Assembly: GCA_900074725.1 (NCBI GenBank) | Contig: LT598458.1 | Span: forward strand, 1-64,000 | From: Lachancea dasiensis | Taxonomy: Eukaryota > Ascomycota > Saccharomycetes > Saccharomycetales > Saccharomycetaceae | Reading direction: 5' to 3' | Length of the DNA stretch: 64,000 nucleotides | Shown here: piece by piece, positions 41,577 to 51,405 of the stretch | Layout of the letters: each line of letters begins with the position of its first letter | Numbering within the stretch: position 1 is the stretch's first letter | Program-made: the position numbers and the translations under genes | Notes under the pieces: model-generated | Told to the model about the DNA's origin: nothing | Database searches by the model: none | What the model saw: only the letters and a program-made list of their open reading frames with translations

Positions 41577-43106
41577 ATGTCAGTCCCCACGTTTGACTGC
41601 ACTACCAATCCAACAGGAATCAAGACTGCGTACGCCGATGTTAGAGCCGATTTCGCAGCTATTTATGGGCAGGATCCAGATTTTGTGACGAGATCGCCAG
41701 GAAGAGTCAACCTTATTGGAGAGCATATTGACTACTGTGACTTTTCGGTGCTCCCCATGGCAATTGAGATGGCTGTAATGTGTGCAGTGCGAGTTCTTCC
41801 TGCCAACAAAACTCCATCTGTGGCATTGGCTAACGCAGATCCTCGATTTTCACGGAGACAATTTGAGATGCCTAGGGATGGAGCGGAGGTCGTTATCGAT
41901 GCTGCTGTTTCCGATTGGTCGAACTATTTTAAATGTGGACTTCTCGTAGCTCAACAATACCTAAAGAACAAATTTCCTGCCAAGTTTAGAGCCCAGCCGC
42001 TGGCCGGACTCGAGGTGTATGTTAAAGGCAATGTTTTCACGGGAGGTGGCTTGTCATCGTCCGCAGCGTTTATCTGCGCAGTAGCGTTGGCGGTGATCCG
42101 CGCAAACGCAGGGCGTAATTTTCAAGTTTCAAAGCAGGAGCTCACGCAGATCACAGCAAGAGCCGAACACTACGTCGGTGTCAATAATGGTGGGATGGAC
42201 CAAGCAGCTTCTGTGTGCGGAGAGACAGACCATGCTCTATACGTGGAGTTCAAGCCGGAACTAAAAGCTACACCGTTCCGTTTTCCGGAATTGCGGAATT
42301 CCGAAATCCAGTTTATAATCGCCAATACCACTGTCGTGTCTAACAAAGCGGAGACTGGACCGGTCAACTACAATCTCAGAGTAGTTGAGGTGACTGTAGC
42401 TGCTAACTTATTGGCTGCGAGGTACGACTTAGAGCTACAGCCAACTGGAAACTTGGGAAAGGGCACTCTTCGGGACTTTATGGATGCGTACTTTGCGCGT
42501 TACAGGGGAGCTTCCCAGCCTTGGGACGGTGATATCGAGCAAGGCATTATGAGGCTCACTGAGATGTTAAAACTGGTGGAAGAGACCTTGACACAGGAAG
42601 GCTACACGGTGCAACAAGCGTCGGAAGCTATCCGTTGTTCGGTTGAAGACTTCACGCAAATCTATCTTACCAGCTTCCCTGTGAGATTTCAAACCTTGAA
42701 ACTCTACCAAAGAGCCAGACATGTGTTTTCTGAGGCGCTGAGAGTACTAAAGGCACTTAAATTGATGACTCAGGGGTCCTTTTCCAACGATGCTCAGTTT
42801 TTTGACGCTTTTGGGCAGCTCATGAATGAATCTCAATCGTCGTGTAGGGACTTTTACGACTGTTCATGTCCTGAGATAGACGAGATCTGTAGGATTGCTA
42901 GAGAAAACGGGTCCTATGGATCCCGACTAACCGGCGCCGGGTGGGGTGGATGTACAGTACACTTGGTGCCTCGCTCTAAAGTCGACGACGTGCGGTCCGC
43001 TTTGGCGCAGCAATACTATGCCAATCGCGATATGCGAGGCTTAAAGCTGGACGATGTTATTCTGGTGTCGCGGCCGGAACTGGGAAGCTGTGTATTGGAG
43101 GTATGA
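41577..43106 (+). CDS. GAL1: Galactokinase
   Basis: This GHMP kinase has 509 residues (S. cerevisiae Gal1 has 528) and phosphorylates galactose with ATP in the cytosol. The galactokinase signature [20 protein letters not shown] lies near residue 42, the ATP-binding [10 protein letters not shown] motif near 158, and the third GHMP motif [16 protein letters not shown] near the C-terminus. The Ser-Ala pair in SSSAA, missing from the inactive sensor Gal3, is present, so the enzyme should be active. In species outside the genome-duplication clade, Gal1 usually also serves as the galactose sensor binding Gal80; that is likely here but not shown. Complete, with ATG start at 41577. Confidence 0.97.
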   Translation: MSVPTFDCTTNPTGIKTAYADVRADFAAIYGQDPDFVTRSPGRVNLIGEHIDYCDFSVLPMAIEMAVMCAVRVLPANKTPSVALANADPRFSRRQFEMPRDGAEVVIDAAVSDWSNYFKCGLLVAQQYLKNKFPAKFRAQPLAGLEVYVKGNVFTGGGLSSSAAFICAVALAVIRANAGRNFQVSKQELTQITARAEHYVGVNNGGMDQAASVCGETDHALYVEFKPELKATPFRFPELRNSEIQFIIANTTVVSNKAETGPVNYNLRVVEVTVAANLLAARYDLELQPTGNLGKGTLRDFMDAYFARYRGASQPWDGDIEQGIMRLTEMLKLVEETLTQEGYTVQQASEAIRCSVEDFTQIYLTSFPVRFQTLKLYQRARHVFSEALRVLKALKLMTQGSFSNDAQFFDAFGQLMNESQSSCRDFYDCSCPEIDEICRIARENGSYGSRLTGAGWGGCTVHLVPRSKVDDVRSALAQQYYANRDMRGLKLDDVILVSRPELGSCVLEV

Positions 43107-44663
43107 TTCACAGCTGGACAAATGCCCTCTTGGCGATCATCAAATGCTTTGTGTGACGCATTTCTCTCTGGCGTTGGACCAGCGTCTGGCCAATCCAATA
43201 TTTTTACGTAGTTATGAAGTTTTAGTTCATTATTGACTCAATCAGTGGGCTACCTGTCGCAGCTTGCTGAACATTGGTCCACAGTTTTCATCTTTCTGTG
43301 AACCCTGGCCTCTATGCCTCACTGCTCAAAGCATATTTCGTTCTCATGTGCCATGACGCATCTATATGCACTTATGTAACATAGGTGCATGGTGTCGGCA
43401 AGTAGGATCTGCAGTGACACTTACCCGTTGTCATGCTCGAGGCCGTCAACTTTCTAACCTCTTATTCTGGTAGCTGACATCAAACCAGATGATGCACTGA
43501 TGCCGCCTGGATCATTTCTTTGAAGCCTGTCTACTGAACAGTGGCAGACTAGAGATACATGCATTCGATCCCACCAACTTACGCTACCCAACATCAAAGC
43601 AGCAACTCCAGACGTGTGGCACCCAATGGTACCGATATTACTTTCTTGTTAAATCAAAATCCGGTGTACAATCTATTTAAGCTACTTCTTTGGACCTTTT
43701 GGTCTCTTTGTATGACGACATAGAGATTATGCTCCCTTTGGAGTTCTCAAAGAAAAGTCTGAACTTGAGACAAACCTATGCACTCAATGACTCTCGAAAT
43801 TTTATACACTGGTCCGACCTGTGGCTTGCGACTTTTGCATACCTGTGGTTAAGTAAATGCTCTGCACTATTGATAGTCGAAAGGCAGCGGGAAGTTATTC
43901 TTCAAAGATTTTATTTGTGGTCTTGAGGTAGGAAAAACACTCCAGCAAATGCAATGTTTATTCACATATACTATGAATGTTTCCAGTTATACCCTAGCTG
44001 ATATTTGAAATTTCTTGAAGCTCTTTCAATCTCCGATCTATGGGCATTTGACCTACTCAACCCGGGTACATTATCCAAACTCACGCTACAGACTTCTACA
44101 AACGGCAAACTGCAATTTGGGAAAGAAATAGAGCAACGGAATGCATGTTAACTCTTGTCATCATTTCCATGTAAGGTTCGTGCCCGACGCAAAATTCGTT
44201 CCGTGTGGAGAGCCGACCTTGTTGTCACATGAAGTAATTGGTAAACTATCTTGAGTAGGAAATAATGTCCCGTATTTCCATGAAATGCTTGCTCCACCAT
44301 TTCTCTCATACGAATGCGCGCCTTCTACTTACTCTCCTGTGTTACCCTTTGTCTATCGTCCGAGGCTATTCAACCAGTCGGTAATACGTGGGGTTGACAT
44401 TGGGTCATGAACTCTCTAATACAATAGTTCACCTCTCGGAGCACAATTGTCCGAGAACCTCCCTGTCGCAGTGCAACGGCAAGATTCTCTAGAGAATATC
44501 CGTTCCCGCGCTAATGGTGTGTAGTCATCCCCACGACTTCTATCTCATTGGCCGCGTTGGACTCTCGAATATAAACTATAAAAGTGCTGGATTGCCGGGA
44601 AGCCCTAAATATCCATGGCCGACCCTCTACAGTACGTTCAATTACGACCAAATTACTTGGATA
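43107..44663. promoter_or_regulatory. 1.6-kb intergenic; MEL1 promoter with Gal4 site
   Basis: A perfect CGG-N11-CCG site lies at 44437-44453 (CGGAGCACAATTGTCCG), 211 bases before the MEL1 ATG. TATAAAAG at 44577-44584 lies about 80 bases before that ATG. The left 1.2 kb has no recognisable gene; the open frame near 43690 lacks an ATG. Confidence 0.75.
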
Positions 44664-46082
44664 ATGGTACCAACTACAACACTGGCTCTCCTTTTGTCAT
44701 ATTTAAGTGGTGAGGTATTTTGTACTAGTCATTCATATAATGGCCTAGGGCTGACTCCTCAAATGGGGTGGAACAACTGGAATTCATTTGCTTGTGACGT
44801 GAACGAGGATTTGCTCCTAGGAGCTGCTGAAAAATTAGCCGCTCTTGGTCTCCAGGATCTTGGTTACAAATACGTTATTCTTGATGACTGCTGGTCCGCA
44901 GGCAGAAGTGAAAATGGTAGCTTACTCCCCGACTCAGGCAAATTCCCCCATGGAATGAAATACGTTGCTGATTATTTGCACGAGAGAGACATGCTTTTTG
45001 GTATGTACTCTTCAGCGGGCGAGTACACTTGTGCTGGTTACGCGGGATCGCTTGGCTATGAACAAGCCGATGCCGATAGCTTTGCTAGCTGGGATGTTGA
45101 CTATTTGAAATATGACAACTGTTTTAACCGTGGTCAGTTTGGGACCCCGCTAATATCATATAACCGTTACAAGACTATGTCGGACGCATTAAACAAGACA
45201 GGCAGACCAATTTTCTATTCCCTCTGTAACTGGGGACAAGACCTAACTTTCTACTGGGGCTCCGGAATTAGTAACTCCTGGAGAGTGAGCGGCGACATAT
45301 ATCCATTTTTCGATCGCCCCGACAGTAGATGTCCTTGCGACGATGACGAGTACGATTGCAAGTATGCTGGGTTTCATTGCTCGATAATGAATATCTTGGG
45401 TAAGGCTGCTCCAATGGGACAAAACGCTGGCGTTGGTGGATGGAATGACCTAGATATGCTGGAGGTTGGTGTTGGGAACCTTACTGACGATGAGGAAATG
45501 GCTCACTTTTCTATGTGGGCGATAGTCAAATCGCCATTGATCATTGGAGCCAATTTAGACGATTTAACGCCAACTTCATATTCTATTCTCAATAATCCAG
45601 CTGTGATTGCCGTCAACCAAGACCCCGCTGGCTCGCCTGCTGTACGTGTGTGGAGAGAAAAGGTTTCCGATACTGATAAGTACGGTCGCGGAGAAATACA
45701 ATTGTGGAGTGGACCGCTGGAAAATGGAGATCAGGTGGTGGCAATGCTGAATGGAGGCGCAAAACCCAGGCCCATGAATGCGACTTTGCTGGATGTCTTT
45801 CCCGAGAGTGAAGAGGGAACAGCCGAACATGACGGCGAATGGGCCGTCTATGATCTTTGGGCCAATAGACTTGAGAATTTCACGGCTGAGAGTATTCTCT
45901 ACGGAGGGAGTCAAGATGCCTCGAAATATTACAATGCAACTCAGCTGCCTTACAAAGAGGGGATTGCGAAGAATGACACTAGGTTGTTTGGAAAGTATTT
46001 TTCTAACCTTTCTCCGGGGAACCCTATAACCGCAACTGTGCCCGCGCATGGCATCGCTCTGTTTAGGTTGAGAAAGCAGTAA
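44664..46082 (+). CDS. MEL1: Secreted alpha-galactosidase (melibiase)
   Basis: This GH27 enzyme of 472 residues (S. cerevisiae Mel1 has 471) splits melibiose and related galactosides outside the cell. The frame is open from an ATG at 44514, but that codon lies upstream of the TATA box (44577-44584). The ATG at 44664 begins a signal peptide (MVPTTTLALLLSYLSGEVFC), directly followed by the mature-type SYNGLGLTPQMGWNNWN. Other motifs are YKYVILDDCW, the nucleophile region DYLKYDNC and RPDSRCPCDDDEYDCKY near the acid/base Asp. Glycosylation sites are present. It lies tandemly downstream of GAL1 and has its own Gal4 site, so it should be galactose-induced with the cluster. Confidence 0.96.
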   Translation: MVPTTTLALLLSYLSGEVFCTSHSYNGLGLTPQMGWNNWNSFACDVNEDLLLGAAEKLAALGLQDLGYKYVILDDCWSAGRSENGSLLPDSGKFPHGMKYVADYLHERDMLFGMYSSAGEYTCAGYAGSLGYEQADADSFASWDVDYLKYDNCFNRGQFGTPLISYNRYKTMSDALNKTGRPIFYSLCNWGQDLTFYWGSGISNSWRVSGDIYPFFDRPDSRCPCDDDEYDCKYAGFHCSIMNILGKAAPMGQNAGVGGWNDLDMLEVGVGNLTDDEEMAHFSMWAIVKSPLIIGANLDDLTPTSYSILNNPAVIAVNQDPAGSPAVRVWREKVSDTDKYGRGEIQLWSGPLENGDQVVAMLNGGAKPRPMNATLLDVFPESEEGTAEHDGEWAVYDLWANRLENFTAESILYGGSQDASKYYNATQLPYKEGIAKNDTRLFGKYFSNLSPGNPITATVPAHGIALFRLRKQ

Positions 46083-47995
46083 ATACAAAATTTATGCACT
46101 TCTCTATTGAGACAAGGTAGTTAGCGTCATCAGCCGACAGCTTGCTGAATTTTTTCTTCACTTTTTTATCAACGGACCATAACGAAAAGACGACCATCTG
46201 AGATATTCCCCGATTTAAACCAACCCTCTTTGAGCATGTGGCTTATACTTTTGTCGCTGACCAAGTAGCCGACATTTGTACAAAATCCAGGCGAAGTGCC
46301 AAATTTTCCGCTAGCATTAAGAGTAGCCACACGGCGTATGAAAATTCATCGAGACATCTATCGAATCATATCTAAAGTCTCATACGTATCCACTTTCCCA
46401 AACCATTTTTCAAGAGTTCTTCGTCTAAATTTCATTAGCTATAATACCTTGGTACACAAGTGACACGATCATTCAATCTGGCGCTATAGGATGAAATCAA
46501 AACCTTAGGTTAGCCAGGCTGGTTTATTAAAGTGTCGCAAACGGAAAAGTGTCAGAAAGTATAAAAAATTTGTAAACATTGGGTAACACAATTGAAAACC
46601 AAAAGGATAGCGAAAAGCCACATATCCACAGAGCTTCTGTTGCTCTAATTTATTTTTAAGCCTTCGCCGACAACTACAAGGCCAAGAAATATCAGAGGAG
46701 ATGAATGCTTCCGAAGGAGGCACCCGAGAAAATCGCATGCTGTCCCAATAGATCACACGCTCACAGAAAGTGTAGGTAAGAACTATCGCAAAGGCCGTGC
46801 GGCTTCTCATTTTACCACGCTATAATATATTGATAAAGAAAATAGTTGAATGTGGCCTCGAAAGGGGCTCCAGGATGCCGGCGATAAACTCCGACCTCAA
46901 AAGGTAGACGAGGCTCCCGTCATAAGGACTCGGACCATTTGAGAAGACAGGCGAAGAAGGTATTGAACAATTGATCACGAAGGACAATTAAGAACAGCTT
47001 GTGATTGAGATATATTACCTAATCGATGGTTTGACGTTATTATGCAAGCAGAGTATTTGTCAGTATTCTATGCACCGATGAGATAAGCACACTAGTCACG
47101 TGTGTCGCCAAGCTGATAGCCGAATGCAGTTTGTGAGCCTATGACATGGAGGATTGACTGCCCCAGAGCTGGCTCAGACGTTTAATCAGCTAGTAATATT
47201 GTGGAGCTTAGAGTAGGCTGATTCACTATTGTTAGAGGGTCTAAAGTTTACCCTATAGTAAGACTTGTACCTCTCCCGCCCCTAGTTGTGATGACCTTGA
47301 TTGCGACAATAAAAAATACCCGAATGGGGACCATAAGACATGGTCCGTGACGTTTGGGTCGTTTGCCGGTACATTTGTGATTTAGGCTCTAATTCTGGCC
47401 CATATCTAGGAGTTGCGGTTCTTATACCAGCTTCTAGCGAGACCAATCTGGATGGAATTGGGACCGCATTTTCCAACAATCCATGCAACAGATAAACTGT
47501 TGGGCTGTCGTATCGCTTAAACGGCTGATAAGTCCTTTAAGGCTTACCTTACGCATCCTTTACTGGCGCGGTATATATTTTTTTGTACGATTGTGACACT
47601 AGATTGGTATTCCCCATCATTCTACTCGTCGCCATCTAAAAGGCACTTAATTTACTACTTCTTGAATCTACTGCGGTCTGGTGGAAGACCTAATACGAGG
47701 CCTCACACGCTAATGATCAAAGTAAGCAATATATCTCACTAAGCACTATACTCGGCTACAATTCTAACTATTATATTGCTTCAATCAAATCCTCGATAAT
47801 ATACCTAATTGGACTATATCGCCAGTAAAATCTACGTTAGTTGATTTTATCTTGGAATCTGAAGCTTGTGTTAGTGCAAACCACTTTTGATACTTCAGCT
47901 CAATATCATCACCTACGCAAACAAATTTCTTAACAGCTTTCGCAGCCAGTCGACCTATTGCAAGCTCGTGCACCTATCGTGAGATACCAGTGGTA
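46083..47995. other. 1.9-kb gene-poor boundary between subtelomeric block and core
   Basis: No gene is supported. One ATG-started minus-strand frame of 101 codons (46505-46810) is hydrophobic but matches nothing I recognise. A TCACGTG site lies at 47096-47102. The EFM1 promoter must lie in the right end. This is the last long gap before gene density rises to the normal yeast level. Confidence 0.5.
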
Positions 47996-49726
47996 ATGAG
48001 TTTAGAAGCCGTTCATCTCTGTGTGGACTGGGCTAGGAACAATGGTGCTTTTATAGACGAGAGAATTGACTTTAAGTTAGACACAGCCACCGGTTTGCAT
48101 GCTATAAGCAAGGCGCCAATCAAGGATGGCAAGGAATTAATCAAAATTCCTGAAAAACTACTATTGTACCGGGAGGTTGCTGAGGCGCACTTTAAGGTCG
48201 AAACACCAGCCGGTACAAATCCAAATGCGCTCTTGCAGCTGTACGTGGCCAAGCTCAAATTTGATAGCGCTTGCAAGGATTCGACGTTCTTCCAGCCATA
48301 CCTAAATACACTACCGACGCCTACATCTATTAATGCTCCGTACTTTTGGACATCTAACGAACTATTGGCTTTGAAAGGTACTGATCTGCTCATCAAAACT
48401 GAGCGTAATCTGAAGAAGTTAGTTTCTGAGTGGTTTGCCATTGTAACACACCTGAATGTTATGGACGATGACGACACACAATTCTATTTGCAAAGTTCAA
48501 GTACCCGGATATCAGATCTAATACTGCGTAGCGACAACTTGAAGTGGCATAGTTTCCATGCCTATCTGTGGGCCACTTACATTTTCTCGTCCCGTGCATT
48601 TCCTGAACTTCTTCTCAAACGTAAAGTGGAAGATGTCAATCAGGCCTTCTTGTTTCCTATTGTAGACCTTCTCAATCACGCAAATCTGACGAAGGTTGCG
48701 TGGGGGCTCGCTGATGGAAGTGGCGACGCCACTTTCTCCACCAAGGAGACCCTCAAAGCCGGTGATGAGTTATTGAACAACTACGGGAACAAATCAAATG
48801 AAGAATTAATATTGGGCTACGGCTTCTCACTCCCAAATAACGACTTTGACACAGCTACTTTGACCTTGAGGCTACCAGCTGGTCAGCTACAGTCTTTTGA
48901 GACCCAAGGTCTCGAATTGGAGGACATCAATTTGGCAGAAAACTCTGTCAACTTCACGTTGAGTATGGCAACACCCCTTCCTCCACAACTCATCCACCTC
49001 TTCGGAATTCTCAACCAGTTGAGTTCAGAACAAGTCTGCACCACTAGAAGCATACTGGAAGGAACTACACAGTTGAACAAGGTCATCGACCAAAAGATTG
49101 CGTTTTACAAAAGTGCGTCAAAATTGAAAGCTTCTTTGGCAAACTCTGAGCGGTCGAAATTGACGAAAACTTACATGACAGGAACAAAACGGATCTACCA
49201 AGAATGCTGTGACTCAATAAAAAGATTCCAAAAAAGGCTTCTGAAGGAGTTGAAACCTATGTCTTTTAAATCATTATTCAAATCTGACACGACTTTTGCC
49301 AACAGCTTAACTTTGACATTTGCCATTACCAAGTACGAGGATCTGCTCACCAAGGGATTTCTACAGCAGGCTCTTTTGTTATTTATAGTGAGGTTATCGA
49401 ATGAGGGTCCAAACATGCAAGTGCCGAAGTTCATTCAGGATTGCTTCAAAGACGTTGCCGAAACAATAGTAGTTGACAAGGAAGATGTGCAAGAATATTT
49501 ACCGTTCTACAAGAGTCTCTTCCCACAGCTGTCTTCGAAAATACCGGAAATATACAATCAAGGAGATTGGGGAATCAAAAGCTTCATAATTGCCGGGACC
49601 GTGCTCGACAGATTGATGTGGCAATCGCCTTTGTCGCATGAGGTTTATTTCTTAGAGCGCATGCCTTATTCTTTTGCCAAAGCAGGCCCAGAAATCCATG
49701 ACCGTATCGCGTCCTTGCGAGTGTGA
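47996..49726 (+). CDS. EFM1: SET-domain protein lysine methyltransferase, EFM1-like
   Basis: The protein has 576 residues from the ATG at 47996; an in-frame GTG two codons upstream is not used. It is a Rubisco-LSMT-type SET protein, with AISKAPIKDGKELIKIP (start of the SET domain), VDLLNHANL (the NHxx AdoMet motif), and LKAGDELLNNYGNKSNEELILGYGF (the NNYG pseudoknot and substrate-binding motif). The C-terminal half is helical. S. cerevisiae Efm1 (585 residues) methylates Lys30 of eEF1A; Rkm1 and Ctm1 are similar in design. The position next to CBP2 and MUP3 orthologues, as in the S. cerevisiae YHL039W-YHL038C-YHL036W order, supports EFM1. It ends 131 bases from the convergent COF1 gene. Confidence 0.85.
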   Translation: MSLEAVHLCVDWARNNGAFIDERIDFKLDTATGLHAISKAPIKDGKELIKIPEKLLLYREVAEAHFKVETPAGTNPNALLQLYVAKLKFDSACKDSTFFQPYLNTLPTPTSINAPYFWTSNELLALKGTDLLIKTERNLKKLVSEWFAIVTHLNVMDDDDTQFYLQSSSTRISDLILRSDNLKWHSFHAYLWATYIFSSRAFPELLLKRKVEDVNQAFLFPIVDLLNHANLTKVAWGLADGSGDATFSTKETLKAGDELLNNYGNKSNEELILGYGFSLPNNDFDTATLTLRLPAGQLQSFETQGLELEDINLAENSVNFTLSMATPLPPQLIHLFGILNQLSSEQVCTTRSILEGTTQLNKVIDQKIAFYKSASKLKASLANSERSKLTKTYMTGTKRIYQECCDSIKRFQKRLLKELKPMSFKSLFKSDTTFANSLTLTFAITKYEDLLTKGFLQQALLLFIVRLSNEGPNMQVPKFIQDCFKDVAETIVVDKEDVQEYLPFYKSLFPQLSSKIPEIYNQGDWGIKSFIIAGTVLDRLMWQSPLSHEVYFLERMPYSFAKAGPEIHDRIASLRV

Positions 49727-49857
49727 ACCTGGGCCACCATAGGTACGGTACGGTCGTGAGTATTTTAAAGACACTAAATAATGCTACCTAGATATGTGCA
49801 AACTGCACAGTTAGCTCAGTAGTACTACTTATAGCCACGAAATTCATTTCAACGGAT

Positions 49858-50589
49858 TTAGTGAGAACCAGCACCTCTGCTGACCTTCTCCAAAACGGAT
49901 TCATAGGCGACTTCCGAGAAATCGGTACCTTGGATGTCGGTGGAGATTCCGTTCAACGCTCTTCTCAAAGCATCCTTGGATGAGGCGTATACCATCTTGG
50001 CCCTGACTGGAGCCGTGTCTGGAGACCAGGTGTAGAACACGATCTTGGATCTCTTTCCCTCGTTTCCGCCGATTTCGTATTCAAAATCGTAAACGGCATA
50101 CAGACAGTCGTCCTCGGGCAATTTCTCCAAAAACGAATCGTAGTCTTGCGCATCCGAGGTGTCCTTCACAACAATCTCGGTTTTGCTGTCGTTAAGGCCG
50201 TACAGCACAAACTTGTATTTCTTGCCCAATTTCAGGTCGTTAAAAGCCTTCATGGATTCATCGGCAACGGCAACACTTCAAGACTGGTTAGTATAACCGC
50301 AACAGCTTAGTTTGATGCTCAGAGTGCAGGCGGACTCCAATACGAAACAAAACCAGCGAACAATGTCCAATTGTAGGCCTCCCACCTTCTGACACCACCA
50401 CACCGGCCCCAAAAATCGGCCCTACACATAAACCTTCCCTACAATACTTCCCAGGACATTGCTGATTTCGCTCTTGCCATGATAAAACCGCGCTATAATA
50501 CTACTGCAATCACACTGGGCCCCACTCCAAAGCCCTGGGTTACTACCCACAAACCCTCAAGTCACACAAACATACCCAGATCTCGACAT
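49858..50589 (-). CDS. COF1: Cofilin, with one spliceosomal intron
   Basis: Exon 2 is 49858-50275 and exon 1 is 50576-50589 (14 bases encoding MSRS plus two bases of Gly). The 300-base intron (50276-50575) has a 5' GTATGT site, a TACTAAC branch point (50287-50293 on the plus strand as GTTAGTA) and an AG acceptor 11 bases further on. The spliced product is 143 residues, the same as S. cerevisiae cofilin. It starts MSRSGVAVADES and ends VSRGAGSH. Cofilin severs and depolymerises actin filaments. Features are the N-terminal Ser as in Ser4, the nuclear-signal-like [13 protein letters not shown] and the actin-binding [12 protein letters not shown] helix. The intron lies at the same place as in S. 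cerevisiae COF1. Divergent to LDB18. Confidence 0.97.
50276..50575 (-). other. COF1: COF1 intron
   Basis: The canonical yeast signals are all present: GTATGT donor at 50570-50575, TACTAAC branch point at 50287-50293 and AG acceptor at 50276-50277. The length is 300 bases. Splicing gives a continuous frame with the N-terminal sequence conserved in cofilins. Confidence 0.95.
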
Positions 50590-50792
50590 TTCGTATTGAT
50601 TTGTATTCTAAACTTGGTTTTATGCTCGAGTTTCAAACTTAATGTGTTGTTCCAGCGAACGTTTTTCTCAAAGGGACGTAAGCTTAGGAAAGGGGGAAAA
50701 AATCCCAAGGTATATAAACCGCCAGTATATTAAAAGGTTACCCGCAATCTTGAATTTAAAGAAGTCATTACTTAGTGAATGTCAATGAGCCA

Positions 50793-51341
50793 ATGGACAG
50801 TTTGGAGGGTCTAGAGCAGCGATTGGATGGCATTGAGAGAAGTGTGGGTGATTTAGATGGATTAGGGGACTCGGAAAATGTGTATGTGAAACTTCAAGTG
50901 CTGTCAATGGAGGTCAAACGGTTGTACAGGGATGGGATGAGGTGTTCCAAGGTATTCTGGAAGCTGGTAGAGGTGTTCGTGGCCACGCAGACGGAAAAGA
51001 TATCAGAAAAAGAGCAGCTGGTCCTGGAGACCTGTCTGGAGTCATTTGAGGACATTTTGGGCGAGTTGCGGCGCCTGGAGATGTGGTGCAGTGCGGAAAA
51101 CTTGGATCAAGTGCTTTCGTGCGGGATGTTGGCGGTAGGGAAGGACCAGGGTTATGCAGAGACATCGAAGCTTCCCACACTGCTCGGGTCGGTTTCGGCT
51201 CTGATCGTCGAGACCATGGGCCAAGTGTATCGCTTCTTGAACATGATTTCCGCGCAGAACGAGATCTGGAGCGAGACGGAGCTGAGGATGCGTTCTCTTG
51301 AGCGACGGATACGCGCGATCGAAGAGTCGAGGGTCGTCTGA
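50793..51341 (+). CDS. LDB18: Dynactin p24-like subunit LDB18
   Basis: The protein has 182 residues from the first in-frame ATG (MDSLEGLEQRLDGIER); S. cerevisiae Ldb18 has 178. It is largely helical with heptad-like coiled-coil stretches at both ends (LEGLEQRLDGIERSV and TELRMRSLERRIRAIEESR). Ldb18 is the p24-like part of the dynactin shoulder and acts in spindle positioning. Sequence similarity is weak in this family, so the call leans on the size, the coiled coils and the position next to COF1 in divergent orientation, as at YLL049W-YLL050C. A TATA-like TATATAAA lies at 50711-50718. Two out-of-frame ATGs (50779, 50785) just upstream would make a short frame overlapping the start. Confidence 0.8.
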   Translation: MDSLEGLEQRLDGIERSVGDLDGLGDSENVYVKLQVLSMEVKRLYRDGMRCSKVFWKLVEVFVATQTEKISEKEQLVLETCLESFEDILGELRRLEMWCSAENLDQVLSCGMLAVGKDQGYAETSKLPTLLGSVSALIVETMGQVYRFLNMISAQNEIWSETELRMRSLERRIRAIEESRVV

Positions 51342-51405
51342 TTTGGGCTCGAAACTTTCCAGCGCACTGGGCGCTCCACATTACATTGAATTATAGAATA
51401 CATTG

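Noticed and set aside
44514-44663. N-terminal extension of MEL1
   Set aside because: The extra ATG lies upstream of the TATA box, and the inner ATG gives a proper signal peptide and the normal length.
46505-46810. 101-codon hydrophobic minus-strand frame
   Set aside because: It has an ATG and a hydrophobic start, but no similarity that I recognise and no clear promoter; chance is as likely as a gene.
50479-50733. 84-codon open frame opposite the COF1 first exon and intron
   Set aside because: The region is explained by the spliced cofilin gene with donor, branch point and acceptor; the frame has no recognisable sequence.
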